Notes: generated by a model from the letters alone, not told the origin. 64,000 nt of DNA from Herbaspirillum hiltneri N3 (GCF_001267925.1 NZ_CP011409.1:2914001-2978000); one strand, 5' to 3'; shown: positions 55,384 through 64,000, numbered from the stretch's first letter. Numbers and translations are program-made.

Positions 55384-56339
55384 CTCGGATTCATGACGTC
55401 GCGCAGGCGATCACCGACCAGGTTGATCGCCACGATCACGATCAGCAGCGCGATGCCGGGATAGAAACTGATCCAGTATTCGCCCGACAACATGTATTGA
55501 TAACCGTTGGAAATCAGCAGGCCCAGCGACGGCTCGGTGATCGGTACACCGAGGCCGAGGAAGCTCAGTGTCGCCTCCAGCGTGATGGCGCGCGCGATCT
55601 GCAAGGCGCCGATGACGATCAGCGGCGGCAGGCAGTTCGGCAGGATGTGGCGCACCATGATGCGCCAGCCCGAGACGCCCAGGCCGCGTGCGGCTTCGAC
55701 GTATTCCTTTTGCCGCTCGACCAGCGCCTGGCCGCGCGCAGTGCGGGCGTAGTAGGCCCACTCCAGCACCACCAGCGTCGCCATGACGTTGAAGATGCCC
55801 TTGCCCAGATACGCCAGGATCAGCATCGACACCAGGATGGAGGGAAACGACAGCACCAGATCGGCCAGACGCATCAGCAGCGCATCGACCTTGCCGCCGG
55901 CATACGCCGCCAGCAACCCGACCAAAGTGCCGATCACGCCGGCCAGCAGCGCCGAACCGACGCCGATGCCGACGCTGATGCGCAGGCCGTACAGGATGCC
56001 GGAATACAGATCGCGCCCCTGCCCGTCCGTCCCCAGCCAGTAGGTATAGGTGCCGAGGCCGTTGGCCGTGCCGGGCGGCAGGCGCGCGTCGAGCACGTCG
56101 AGTTGCATCAGGTCGTAGGGATTCTGCGGCGTCAGCCACGGTGCGGCCAGCGCCGCGATCATCAGCAGCGCGGCGACGGCGAGACCGAACATCGCCGTCC
56201 TGGATGCGATGAAACTGCGCAAGACGCCGCGCCACGGCGATTCGCGGCGTGGAGGCTGGAATGCCGACAAGGCGGCAACCTTGGCGCGCACTTCCTGCCG
56301 GGTCATCGGTGCTGTTTTGTTGACGGGTGCCTGGCTCAT
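55371..56339 (-). CDS. dipeptide-type ABC permease (DppC-like)
   Basis: A 322-residue permease with an N-terminal OppC-type domain and about six helices. WLGTDGQGRDLYSGILYGLRISVGIG is the typical DppC periplasmic loop, and EAARGLGVSGWRIMVRHILPN is the coupling loop. It overlaps the DppB-like gene by 4 bases. Confidence 0.93.
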   Translation of the reverse strand: MSQAPVNKTAPMTRQEVRAKVAALSAFQPPRRESPWRGVLRSFIASRTAMFGLAVAALLMIAALAAPWLTPQNPYDLMQLDVLDARLPPGTANGLGTYTYWLGTDGQGRDLYSGILYGLRISVGIGVGSALLAGVIGTLVGLLAAYAGGKVDALLMRLADLVLSFPSILVSMLILAYLGKGIFNVMATLVVLEWAYYARTARGQALVERQKEYVEAARGLGVSGWRIMVRHILPNCLPPLIVIGALQIARAITLEATLSFLGLGVPITEPSLGLLISNGYQYMLSGEYWISFYPGIALLIVIVAINLVGDRLRDVMNPRWQK

Positions 56340-57316
56340 GCCGCCACCTCCGCTTCGACCCGCACGCGCGGATCCAGCAGTTTATAGAGCACGTCGACGA
56401 TCAGGTTAAGCGTGACGAACAAGCAGACGATCACCATCATGTAGGTCACGATGACGGGACGGTCGAGCGCATTGATGCTGTCGAGGATCAGCTTGCCGGA
56501 ACCGGGCCAGGCGAAGATGCTCTCGGTCACCACCGCGAACGCGATGGTCGAGCCGAACTCCAGCCCGAGGATGGTCACCAGCGGAATCAGCGTATTGCGC
56601 AGCACGTACATCAGCACCACCCGCAATGGCGCCAGCCCCTTGGCGCGGGCGAACTTGACGAAATCCATCGGCAGCACTTCGCGCACGTTGGCGCGCGTGA
56701 GCCGGATCACCAGCGATATCTTGAACAGCGACAGGTTAAGCGCCGGCAGGATCAGATGGCGCAGACCGTCGACCGTCAGCCATGACCATTGCACGCCGAA
56801 CAGCCCGGCCGTCTCGCCGCGCCCACCCGACGGCAGCCAGCCAAGCGAAACGCTGAAGGCCATGATCAGCATCAGGCCGATCCAGAAGGTCGGCAGCGAA
56901 AAGCCGAGGATGCTGCCGGTCATGATCATGCGAGAAAAGACGTTTTCCGGAAACAGGCCCGCCAGCAGACCCAGCGGAATGCCGATCAGCACCGCCAGAA
57001 TCAGCGCCGCGAAGGCCAGCTCCAGCGTCGCCGGCAGGCGCTGGAAGATCAGTTTGATGGCCGGTTCGTTGTAGACGAAACTGTTGCCGAGGTTGCCGTG
57101 CAGCGCGCCGTTGAGGAAGGCCAGGTACTGGCGCCAGATCGGCTGGTCGAAGCCGAGCTCCTTGATGATGCGCAGGCGATCGACCTGGTCGACGTCGGGG
57201 CCGATCAGGGTGTCGACCGGATTGCCGATCATGTGCAAGCCGAAGAAGACGATCACCGTCATCAGCAGCAGCACCGCGAGCGCCTGCAAGACGCTGCGCA
57301 AAATGGCGCCGCTCAT
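56336..57316 (-). CDS. dipeptide-type ABC permease (DppB-like)
   Basis: A 326-residue permease with about six helices. LGNSFVYNEPAIKLIFQRLPATLELAF and FVKFARAKGLAPLRVVLMYVLRN are DppB segments. The ATG at 57316 overlaps the stop of the FAD-protein gene in ATGA. Confidence 0.93.
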   Translation of the reverse strand: MSGAILRSVLQALAVLLLMTVIVFFGLHMIGNPVDTLIGPDVDQVDRLRIIKELGFDQPIWRQYLAFLNGALHGNLGNSFVYNEPAIKLIFQRLPATLELAFAALILAVLIGIPLGLLAGLFPENVFSRMIMTGSILGFSLPTFWIGLMLIMAFSVSLGWLPSGGRGETAGLFGVQWSWLTVDGLRHLILPALNLSLFKISLVIRLTRANVREVLPMDFVKFARAKGLAPLRVVLMYVLRNTLIPLVTILGLEFGSTIAFAVVTESIFAWPGSGKLILDSINALDRPVIVTYMMVIVCLFVTLNLIVDVLYKLLDPRVRVEAEVAA

Positions 57317-58815
57317 CGCTTCAGTCCTTCGCGTTCTTCGGCGGTCGGCTCGGATGGCGTCCATTCGTCGCCGATCAGTTCCGGCTCGGCGTAGGCCTGC
57401 AGGTTGCGGTAATGCGTATCGACGTCTTCGCCGTAAAGCAGCGACGCGATGCCCTGCGCCAGCCGTTGCGCACCGTCGCTGATGGCCGGGATGTCGCCCG
57501 ACAGCGTTCCGTGCGTGATGGTGGCCGGATAGCAAAAGCAATGGATGCGCTCGAGCCCGGGCAAACCGCCCGGCTGCTTTTGCCGGAATTCAAACGCCTG
57601 GCCAAGGTCGGGCGAATCGGACAGCTCCGCATCTTCTTCGCCCGGCGGCGGCATGTAGCGCGCACGCCAGGTGCGGATATGCGGCGCGATCACGGCGAAC
57701 TCGGGACGCACGGTCCAGTCGACGCGGAAACCGGTGGAGAAAATCAGGAAGTCCAGATCGAATACGCCGCGCGGCGTGCGCACGCGCAGGCTGTCGCTGC
57801 CTTTGCCTGCGATGACGTCCACCCGCTCGATGGGCGCGCCGAAAATGAAACGCACATTGGAGAACTTCGACACGCGCTGCACGCTGCCGCTGGGCGGCGG
57901 GACTTGCTGGACGTTGACGTAATGGCGGATGCGCCATTTCCACTCATCCGGCAGATTCACGTGGCCGGCGGTCAGTCCGGGATTGCCCGAACCCTTGCCT
58001 TTGTTGATGCGCGGCAGTTCGGTGCGGCGGATCAGGATGTCGACCCGCTCGGCGCCCGACTCCAGCGCCGTTCCCGCACTGTCCATGGCCGACGAGCCGG
58101 CGCCGATGACGCCGACCCGCTTGCCGGCCAGCTTGCCGTAATCCATCGCATCCGAAGAATGCGCCCACAAGGCGCGCGGCAGGCTTTCCGCCAGCGACGG
58201 CACCAGCGCGCCGCCGAGGCCGTCGCGGCCCGTGGCGAGCACCACGCGACGCGCCAGCACCACCGATTTGCCGGACGGCACAACGACATGCAGCTCGACC
58301 AGGCCATCAGCGCGCGGCTGGATCAGCTCTATGCGATGATCGTTGCGGACGTCCAGCGCCATCACCTTGCGATACCAGCGCAGATAATCCATCCATTGCA
58401 GACGCGGGATCTTGTCCAGCGCTTCCCAGGCTTCGAGCCCGAATTGCGCTTCGAACCAGGCGCGGAAAGTCAGCGCGGCGAAACCCAGCGCCGGGCCGGT
58501 GAGCTTCTTCGGCGAACGCAGGGTCTCCATGCGCGCGGTGGTCGCCCACGGCCCCTCGAAACCGGCCGGCGACTGGTCGTAAATCACCGCGTTGATGCCC
58601 AGGTGCAGCAGCGACACCGCTGCCGCCATGCCGGCCTGGCCGCCGCCGATGACCGCGACGTCGAGTACCGGTTGATCGTCCGCCATCCTGGGCGGCACCC
58701 AGGATTTGGCCGGCAACTCAAGCCAGGCCAGGTCTTGCTGCAGGCGGGCTTCCAATGCCGCCAGCCCGCTTGCTGCCGAGGTCGTCGCTTGATTCACGAT
58801 GAGCGCCCTTCCCAT
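57313..58815 (-). CDS. FAD/NAD(P)-binding monooxygenase-like protein
   Basis: A 500-residue flavoprotein. VAVIGGGQAGMAAAVSLLHLG (about 53-73) binds FAD and RVGVIGAGSSAMDSAGTAL (about 240) binds NAD(P)H, the layout of flavin-containing or Baeyer-Villiger-type monooxygenases. FSTGFRVDW is the conserved C-terminal motif of such enzymes. It is the first structural gene after the LysR gene and probably oxidises the imported compound. Confidence 0.83.
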   Translation of the reverse strand: MGRALIVNQATTSAASGLAALEARLQQDLAWLELPAKSWVPPRMADDQPVLDVAVIGGGQAGMAAAVSLLHLGINAVIYDQSPAGFEGPWATTARMETLRSPKKLTGPALGFAALTFRAWFEAQFGLEAWEALDKIPRLQWMDYLRWYRKVMALDVRNDHRIELIQPRADGLVELHVVVPSGKSVVLARRVVLATGRDGLGGALVPSLAESLPRALWAHSSDAMDYGKLAGKRVGVIGAGSSAMDSAGTALESGAERVDILIRRTELPRINKGKGSGNPGLTAGHVNLPDEWKWRIRHYVNVQQVPPPSGSVQRVSKFSNVRFIFGAPIERVDVIAGKGSDSLRVRTPRGVFDLDFLIFSTGFRVDWTVRPEFAVIAPHIRTWRARYMPPPGEEDAELSDSPDLGQAFEFRQKQPGGLPGLERIHCFCYPATITHGTLSGDIPAISDGAQRLAQGIASLLYGEDVDTHYRNLQAYAEPELIGDEWTPSEPTAEEREGLKR

Positions 58816-58893
58816 GTCGATACCGCCGAATATGAATTGTATGTCTGCATGCTGCTTGCTCTTGTTATTGCTATTACGTTGTTCATCGGACCG

Positions 58894-59823
58894 TTACAGC
58901 AAATCGTCGTGATCGCCGGCGTCGCGCCGGACGAAACCGTGCAGGATATTGCGCGCCGCCGTCTCGATGGCCTCGATCAGCGCCTGCGTGACGGCGCCCA
59001 CGGGCTTGCCGAACGGCGTGACGACGCCGAAGTAAAACGGAATATTGACCGCCAGCGGGCGCACTGCGAGGCCTTCGATCGGCATGCCCAGTGCGGTCAT
59101 CGGTTCGACCAGCGCCACGCCCAATCCGGCGCGCGCCGCCATGACGGCGTTGAACGAGGTGTTGGTTTCGATGGCGACGTCGAGCGGCTTGTCCTGCGCC
59201 AGCGCCATGTCGATGCGCTGGCGCAGGCGGTAGCGGTTGGACATGGTGATGACACGTTCGCCGCGCAGGACATCGACGGTAATGACATCCAGTGCAGCCA
59301 GCGGGCTATCTGCGCGCAGCACGGCCACGCACGGCGCCTGACCGATCCAATGCAGATCGAGGCCGCGATGCGCAACCGGCAGGCTGGTCAGGCCGAGACT
59401 CACCGTACGATGCAGCACCGAATGCACAACCTGCTCGGCCGAGGCGCTGCGCAGATGGATGTGCTCGGGCAAGCCGTTCTTTTCAATCAGCTTGAGCGCG
59501 GCGGGTGCAATGGTCGAGGCCAGCGCGGGGGTCGCCACCAGATGGATGGGCTGGCGCTCTTCGCGGCCGATTTCCAGCGCGCGTTCGCGGATCGTGCGCA
59601 GGCCGACCAGCGAGCGCTCGACCTCTTCGTACAGCAGGAATGCCTTGTCGGTCGGCGTCACGCGCGGACCGTTGCGGTCGAACAAGGCATAACCGAGTTC
59701 ACCTTCCAGATCCTGGAGCGCTTTGCTGACGGCGGGCTGCGAGCGGCCAAGGCTGCGCCCGGCGCCGGTCACGCTGCCGATGGTCATCACCGCCGAAAAG
59801 GCTTCCAGTTGATTTAAGTCCAT
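58894..59823 (-). CDS. LysR family transcriptional regulator
   Basis: A 309-residue regulator. The N-terminal helix-turn-helix is MDLNQLEAFSAVMTIGSVTGAGRSLGRSQPAVSKALQDLE (about 1-40). It lies 78 bp upstream of the flavoprotein gene on the same strand and faces the cysteine desulfurase across an AT-rich region with two inverted repeats, so it may control either. Confidence 0.92.
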   Translation of the reverse strand: MDLNQLEAFSAVMTIGSVTGAGRSLGRSQPAVSKALQDLEGELGYALFDRNGPRVTPTDKAFLLYEEVERSLVGLRTIRERALEIGREERQPIHLVATPALASTIAPAALKLIEKNGLPEHIHLRSASAEQVVHSVLHRTVSLGLTSLPVAHRGLDLHWIGQAPCVAVLRADSPLAALDVITVDVLRGERVITMSNRYRLRQRIDMALAQDKPLDVAIETNTSFNAVMAARAGLGVALVEPMTALGMPIEGLAVRPLAVNIPFYFGVVTPFGKPVGAVTQALIEAIETAARNILHGFVRRDAGDHDDLL

Positions 59824-59870
59824 ACGAGAAGGAGTTATATTATTTTCGGATTATAGGCGTATATTTATTC

Positions 59871-59886
59871 TGATTAAGTATAATCA
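59871..59886. promoter_or_regulatory. perfect inverted repeat, likely LysR operator
   Basis: TGATTA-AGTA-TAATCA, 48 bp upstream of the LysR start, in a 248-bp AT-rich region (59824-60071) that contains no gene. The arms fit the palindromic part of LysR sites. Confidence 0.55.
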
Positions 59887-59897
59887 TTTTGCATAAG

Positions 59898-59918
59898 TTA
59901 AGATGAAAATCAGCTTAA
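59898..59918. promoter_or_regulatory. second inverted repeat in the LysR/desulfurase region
   Basis: TTAAG (59898-59902) and CTTAA (59914-59918) with 11 bases between, 11 bp beyond the first repeat. Spacing fits a second LysR contact site but the arms are short. Confidence 0.3.
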
Positions 59919-60071
59919 GAACGGACATATCGGGCTTCACAGGCGATATCCAGGCATGTCAGTCCCTCCAGCCTTAAATTACATAATCGAATAATGAAAT
60001 TCTTTTATATTCGTTTTTCATCTATTAATTTCATCGTACCGTAAGCGCATCTTTTCTCCGGACTCATCGCC

Positions 60072-61262
60072 ATGACCGCTTCCTCCGCCACCAACCCGAT
60101 TGCCGCGACCGCCGAGGTACCGCTGCAATTCCCCATCTATCTCGACTATTCCGCGACGACGCCGGTCGATCCGCTGGTGGCCACGCGCATGGTTGCCTAC
60201 CTGACGGAGAAATTCGGCAATCCGGCCAGCAGCTCCCATTCATTCGGCTGGGAAGCCAAGGCTGCAGTCGAGAAGGCGCGAAAGCAGGTCGCCGCGCTGG
60301 TCGGCGCAAAGGCCGGCGAAATCGTCTGGACCTCGGGCGCCACCGAATCCAACAACTTGGCGCTGAAAAGTGCCGCCCACGCGCTGCGGGCAGCCGGTCG
60401 CGGCAAGCATCTGATCACCGTCAACACGGAACACAAGGCGGTGCTCGACACCATGCACACGCTGGAACGCGCCGGCTTCGACGTCACCTTTCTGCAGCCG
60501 CAGGCCGACGGCCTGATCACCGCCGGGCAATTCGCGGAAGCGCTGCGCCCCGACACCATCCTGGCGTCGGTCATGATGGTCAACAATGAAATCGGCGTGA
60601 TACAGCCGATTGAAGCGATTGGTGAAATCTGCGCCGCGCGCGGCATCCTGTTTCATGTCGATGCGGTGCAGGCGGTCGGCAAGATCGCGATTGATCTGGC
60701 CGTGCTCAAGGTGGACCTGATGTCGTTCAGCGCGCACAAGATCTATGGCCCCAAAGGCATCGGCGCCCTGTTCGTACGCCACAATCCCGCACTCAGGCTG
60801 GAAGCCCAGATTGACGGCGGCGGCCATGAAAACGGCATGCGCTCCGGCACATTGCCGACGCACCAGATCGTCGGCATGGGCGAAGCCTTTGCGCTGGCGG
60901 CCAGTTTGCAGGACACCGAGGCCGCGCGCATCGGCGCCCTGCGTGACCGTTTATGGGAGGGATTGAAGGACTTGCCCGGCGTGGTGCTGAACGGCTCCGC
61001 AACGGCGCGCATTCCGCACAACCTCAATGTGAGTTTCGACCTGGACGGGGAAATTTCCGTGGCGGGACAACTGCTGGATATCGCGGTGTCGGCCGGATCG
61101 GCCTGTAATTCGGCCAATGCCGCACCGTCTTATGTACTGACGGCGCTGGGCCGGCCTGCAGCGCTGGCGCACAGCGCGATCCGTTTTTCCCTGGGCCGCT
61201 ACACCACCGAAGCCGAAATCGACTACACCGTGGCGACGCTGCGCAAGCTGTTGCTGAAGTAA
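60072..61262 (+). CDS. cysteine desulfurase (NifS/IscS type)
   Basis: A 396-residue PLP enzyme that removes sulfur from cysteine as a persulfide. [11 protein letters not shown] and [11 protein letters not shown] start the fold; the PLP Lys is in [12 protein letters not shown] (Lys223) and the catalytic Cys in [16 protein letters not shown] (Cys345), in a long loop as in IscS. A ~20-residue extension precedes the usual start. No iscU, iscA or regulator is adjacent, so it is not part of an isc operon. Confidence 0.92.
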   Translation: MTASSATNPIAATAEVPLQFPIYLDYSATTPVDPLVATRMVAYLTEKFGNPASSSHSFGWEAKAAVEKARKQVAALVGAKAGEIVWTSGATESNNLALKSAAHALRAAGRGKHLITVNTEHKAVLDTMHTLERAGFDVTFLQPQADGLITAGQFAEALRPDTILASVMMVNNEIGVIQPIEAIGEICAARGILFHVDAVQAVGKIAIDLAVLKVDLMSFSAHKIYGPKGIGALFVRHNPALRLEAQIDGGGHENGMRSGTLPTHQIVGMGEAFALAASLQDTEAARIGALRDRLWEGLKDLPGVVLNGSATARIPHNLNVSFDLDGEISVAGQLLDIAVSAGSACNSANAAPSYVLTALGRPAALAHSAIRFSLGRYTTEAEIDYTVATLRKLLLK

Positions 61263-61270
61263 CTCGCGCT

Positions 61271-61342
61271 GTAACTGAATCTGCAACTAAGCCTGCAGTT
61301 AAGTCCGCAACTAAGCCTGCAACTACGCCGATAACTCAGTCC
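61271..61342. repeat. degenerate 12-bp tandem repeat, six units
   Basis: Six imperfect 12-base units with consensus GCAACTAAGCCT follow each other between two convergent genes. Units 2 and 4 are identical. The repeat ends just inside the 3' end of the membrane protein gene. Confidence 0.6.
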
Positions 61343-61866
61343 TGGATCGGCGCCGAGTCGGACGTCACCGGTGCCGTCGATTCCTCTTGCTGGCGTTTGT
61401 TCACCGCCGCGAAGTGTTCCGCATATTCGGCGCGGCGCGCCTGATCGGACTCGATCAGCATCTGGTAGCGGGTTTCCGAGACGCGCTGCTGCAAGACCGC
61501 CGAATAGCGCTCGCGCTGCAACCATTCGATGATAATCGCGGCCAGCATCACGATGCTGCCGTAGACCACGATAAGGAACACGTCCTTGCTGCCCAGGCCA
61601 TCCATCATGTAGTACGGCTTGCGGAAAAAATACAGCGCCGTCGGGATCGCCATCACCAGCAATCCGAACGAATACACGTAGCCGAAGAAGTAACTCATGA
61701 TGATGCAGTTGATGGCGAAGAACAGCATCGACATCGATTCATCGACCACCGAACTGAGCACATAGCGCAGCACGAACGCCACCACAAAACCGCACAGGCA
61801 GACCAGGATGGGATAGAGACCGCCGTTTTTCCAGCGCTTGGAGTTTCTGAGTTTGATGATGCTCAT
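61336..61866 (-). CDS. hypothetical membrane protein with four helices and a coiled-coil tail
   Basis: A 176-residue protein with four predicted helices in the first 115 residues, arranged like the DUF4118/KdpD sensor region, then a charged helix (EWLQRERYSAVLQQRVSETR) and a soluble tail. There is no kinase or output domain, so it may be a truncated sensor or a partner protein. It lies 22 bp after the hydrolase gene on the same strand. Confidence 0.7.
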   Translation of the reverse strand: MSIIKLRNSKRWKNGGLYPILVCLCGFVVAFVLRYVLSSVVDESMSMLFFAINCIIMSYFFGYVYSFGLLVMAIPTALYFFRKPYYMMDGLGSKDVFLIVVYGSIVMLAAIIIEWLQRERYSAVLQQRVSETRYQMLIESDQARRAEYAEHFAAVNKRQQEESTAPVTSDSAPIQD

Positions 61867-61888
61867 GGAAGATCCTCTGCACCGCCGG

Positions 61889-62773
61889 TCAGCGGCGATC
61901 TTTCAGCGGCGAGTTATGCAACAGGTATTTCAGCGAGATGTCGTTGCTGTGCATCTCGATATTGCGTCGGATGAACTGCGCCGTCTCGTTGGTCACGATC
62001 TCGCGCTCGTTGTCGACCGTGATGATGTGATAGCAGTCGCCCAGCCAGATCACCTTGCGCACTTCGGAATTGATATTCGCCAGGATCATTTCGGCGTTGC
62101 GCGGCGCGGCCGTTTCGTCGTCGATGGAATGGATCACCAACGTGCTGGCGCGCACTTGCGACAGCGACTGCCGCACATAGGCCATCAGCTTTTGCGCCGC
62201 CCACAGATGACGCGCCGGGATTGCCGCCGCGCCGACTGCCGCCACGCCGTCCTTCTTCAGCGCGGCTGCGACGCGCCGGCGCATTTCAAAATTCTTGATG
62301 CCGTAGGGATCGCTTTCCTTGTAGGTCCAGTTGCGATAACCGAGGCGATACGGAACGTTCATCATGCGGTGGTACCACGGGATTGACCAGCCGTCATAGC
62401 GCAACACCGGCGACAGCAGCACCACGCTGAGGATTTCCTTGCTGAAGCTGGCCACCGCCAGCGCCAGCGTCGCCCCCATGCTGAGACCGCACAGCGACAC
62501 GGTCTTGTGCTCTTCCTTGAGCTTGACGACCTTGCTCTCGACCATGGCGCACCAGTCCATCCAGTTGGGCGTGACGCCCGGATCGGTCAGCGAGGCGGAA
62601 TAGTTCGGGATCTGCATCTCCACCACGGTACAGTTGGCCTTCTTGAGCGCCTTGGGAATGGTGCCCAGTTCCAGGCTGGAGCCGCACAGGCCGTGCAAAA
62701 GGATCACTGCGTGATCTTTTTGGCGCTCTGCCTGGCGTTCAAGCTGATGGTCGTTGCGAACAGTCTGGTTCAT
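61889..62773 (-). CDS. alpha/beta hydrolase (carboxylesterase-like)
   Basis: A 294-residue hydrolase. HAVILLHGLCGSSLELG is the oxyanion segment, CGLSMGATLALAV holds the nucleophile Ser, and HSIDDETAAPRNAE with GDCYHIITVDNERE supplies Asp and His as in Est30-type carboxylesterases. No signal peptide. It is probably co-transcribed with the membrane protein that follows. Confidence 0.85.
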   Translation of the reverse strand: MNQTVRNDHQLERQAERQKDHAVILLHGLCGSSLELGTIPKALKKANCTVVEMQIPNYSASLTDPGVTPNWMDWCAMVESKVVKLKEEHKTVSLCGLSMGATLALAVASFSKEILSVVLLSPVLRYDGWSIPWYHRMMNVPYRLGYRNWTYKESDPYGIKNFEMRRRVAAALKKDGVAAVGAAAIPARHLWAAQKLMAYVRQSLSQVRASTLVIHSIDDETAAPRNAEMILANINSEVRKVIWLGDCYHIITVDNEREIVTNETAQFIRRNIEMHSNDISLKYLLHNSPLKDRR

Positions 62774-62913
62774 GCGATGGTGGACAACGAGATACTAAAT
62801 AGGATGATATTTAATCAACCCACATTGTAGACGGGTATGAGAATTAATTCAGCCGGTTTTGCGAGGAGCGCCAATTTGCGCCCTCTTTTTCGACTCTGCT
62901 GCCACATACAGGT

Positions 62914-64000
62914 TCAGCGCGCCGGAACGATGATGGTCGCAATCAGGCCTCCCTGCGGATGATTGCGCAGCAGCAGTTCGCCGCCGTGCGCCTGCACGAT
63001 GTTGCGCGCGATCCCCAGGCCCAGACCCATGCCGCCGCTATTGGCGCTGCGTCCGTGCTCAAGCCGTACATAGGGCTGGAACAAGCTGCCCATAGCGTCT
63101 TCGGGTACGCCGGGTCCGTGGTCCCGGATCTCGATTTCGACCATGTCGCCTTCCAGCGCCTGCGACTGGCGGATGGCGATTTCCACCTTTTCTCCATAAT
63201 GCAGTGCATTGTCGAACAGGTTGCCGATAGCGCGCTTCAAGGCCAGCGGCTTGGCCATGACGTTGATGCCGGACGGCTCGAACGCCACCTCGTGCCCGGC
63301 CATGCTGGCGTCGCGGATCATGCGCGCCACCAGCGCATCGAGCCGCACTTCGGTGCGGTTTTCATGGATATCGCTGTCCTTCACCGATTGCAGCGCGCCC
63401 TTGACCATCATGTCCAGCTCGTCGAGGTCGTCGTGGAATTCGGTGCGCATGTCGTCGTCGTCGAGCAGCTCGGTGCGCAATTTGAGTCGCGTGATCGGCG
63501 TGCGCAGGTCGTGCGAGATTGAGACAAACAGGCGCTCGCGGTCTTCCAGGTAACGCTTGATGCGTTCGCGCATGCCGCTGAAGGCGCGCGCGGTCTTGAC
63601 GAATTCGCGGCTGCCGGTCTCGGGCAACTCCGGCACAGTCTCGCCCTTGCCGAAGGCTTCGGCGGCATCCGACAGCGCCGCCAGCGGCCGCGTGGTCCAG
63701 CGCACCACCAGGATCGTCAGCAACAGGATCGCGGCCAGCGACAGCCCCTGCAGGACCACGCGGTCCAACGACAAGGGGTTGCTGCTGTCGAGGAAATACG
63801 GATTGGGCATCAACGCCGCCAGGTACAGCCACTTGCCGGACTCGATCTGAGTCTGGATCACCAGCACCGGTGCCGGATTCGGCTTGATCAGCAGGATGTG
63901 CTGCACCCAGCTGTCGGGCAGGTCGCCGATCTTGAGGCCGTCGTCGGACACCGGCAGGTTGTCGGGCCAGGCGAAGCTGAGGTGGAATTCCGGCAAGAAG
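62914..64000 (-). CDS. sensor histidine kinase, EnvZ-like (5' end outside window)
   Basis: Only the C-terminal part (about 362 residues) is in the window. It has the end of a periplasmic domain, a membrane helix (GLSLAAILLLTILVV), a HAMP domain (TTRPLAALSDAAEAFGKGE), HisKA box RLFVSISHDLRTPITRLKLR and ATPase motifs NLFDNALHYG, DHGPGVP and GGMGLGLGI. The box is the EnvZ/OmpR-partner type. A response regulator gene is expected just right of the window. Confidence 0.9.
   Translation of the reverse strand, partial: FLPEFHLSFAWPDNLPVSDDGLKIGDLPDSWVQHILLIKPNPAPVLVIQTQIESGKWLYLAALMPNPYFLDSSNPLSLDRVVLQGLSLAAILLLTILVVRWTTRPLAALSDAAEAFGKGETVPELPETGSREFVKTARAFSGMRERIKRYLEDRERLFVSISHDLRTPITRLKLRTELLDDDDMRTEFHDDLDELDMMVKGALQSVKDSDIHENRTEVRLDALVARMIRDASMAGHEVAFEPSGINVMAKPLALKRAIGNLFDNALHYGEKVEIAIRQSQALEGDMVEIEIRDHGPGVPEDAMGSLFQPYVRLEHGRSANSGGMGLGLGIARNIVQAHGGELLLRNHPQGGLIATIIVPAR

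Noticed and set aside
57412..59817. 801-codon plus-strand open frame opposite the flavoprotein and LysR genes
   Set aside because: It spans two well-supported minus-strand genes and is rich in His, Arg and Gln, typical of an antisense shadow.
61223..61525. Minus-strand frame that translates the 12-bp repeat into a Cys/Ser/Arg/Leu-rich tail
   Set aside because: It overlaps the desulfurase end and the real membrane protein gene in another frame, with no start support.
62849..62885. Small hairpin GCGC-loop-GCGC followed by T run
   Set aside because: The T run is on the plus strand while both flanking genes are on the minus strand, and the stem is imperfect, so it is not a credible terminator for either.
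1..64000. CRISPR arrays, tRNA genes, insertion sequences or prophage genes
   Set aside because: I saw no regular spaced repeats, cloverleaf genes, transposase motifs or phage structural proteins; without tools a short RNA gene could still be missed.

Overview
The window is about 64 kb of GC-rich DNA, densely coding on both strands, with long same-strand operons joined by ATGA stop/start overlaps. There are no rRNA or tRNA genes, insertion sequences, phage genes or CRISPR arrays that I can see. The gene content fits a betaproteobacterium of the Burkholderiales, most likely a Herbaspirillum-like Oxalobacteraceae. The supporting content is a cyo oxidase operon with SURF1 and RegBA, a three-subunit FAD sugar dehydrogenase, the GlgE/TreS route, Ssu/Tau-type sulfonate genes and a DUF2970 protein. 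The genus is an inference; both ends cut through genes.

Layout. 1-7044: trehalose/alpha-glucan genes on the minus strand (glgA, glgE, treS-maltokinase). 7338-8380: dodecin and two small unknown proteins. 8533-12447: a periplasmic FAD sugar dehydrogenase (gamma, alpha, triheme cytochrome c) behind a perfect LacI-family-type palindrome. 12551-18090: a signalling island with a receiver plus RsbRD-type histidine kinase diverging from a KaiC-like double ATPase plus hybrid kinase. 18099-25128: regA-regB-SURF1-cyoDCBA. 25295-26656: an MHS-type transporter. 26743-32734: an organosulfonate operon with a flavin monooxygenase, a TauD-type dioxygenase and an ABC importer with two different permeases. 32924-35392: a DUF4865 protein and a chemoreceptor. 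35442-40708: a frameshifted aromatic amino acid lyase, an M20 amidohydrolase, a dicarboxylate-type symporter and a GntR regulator, with an operator lying inside a promoter. 40723-45438: small proteins, a DHA2 exporter with a divergent LysR regulator, and a diguanylate cyclase. 46353-48826: a UvrD-like helicase and a Nudix hydrolase.

The least understood part is 48881-59823. It is an eleven-gene minus-strand unit that reads LysR, FAD monooxygenase-like protein, dipeptide-type ABC importer (two permeases, two ATPases, one binding protein), BAAT-like thioester hydrolase, two AhpD-fold proteins and a GcvH-like lipoyl carrier. A cysteine desulfurase lies divergently beyond the LysR gene. I read it as uptake and oxidative or thioester processing of an unknown, possibly sulfur-containing substrate. 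The lipoyl protein may feed electrons to the AhpD-like enzyme.

The last stretch (61336-64000) holds a membrane protein, an alpha/beta hydrolase and a truncated EnvZ-like histidine kinase. Other points of note are a degenerate GH13 domain fused to GlgE, a His-rich and Met-rich CyoD, and a 12-bp degenerate tandem repeat at 61271-61342.
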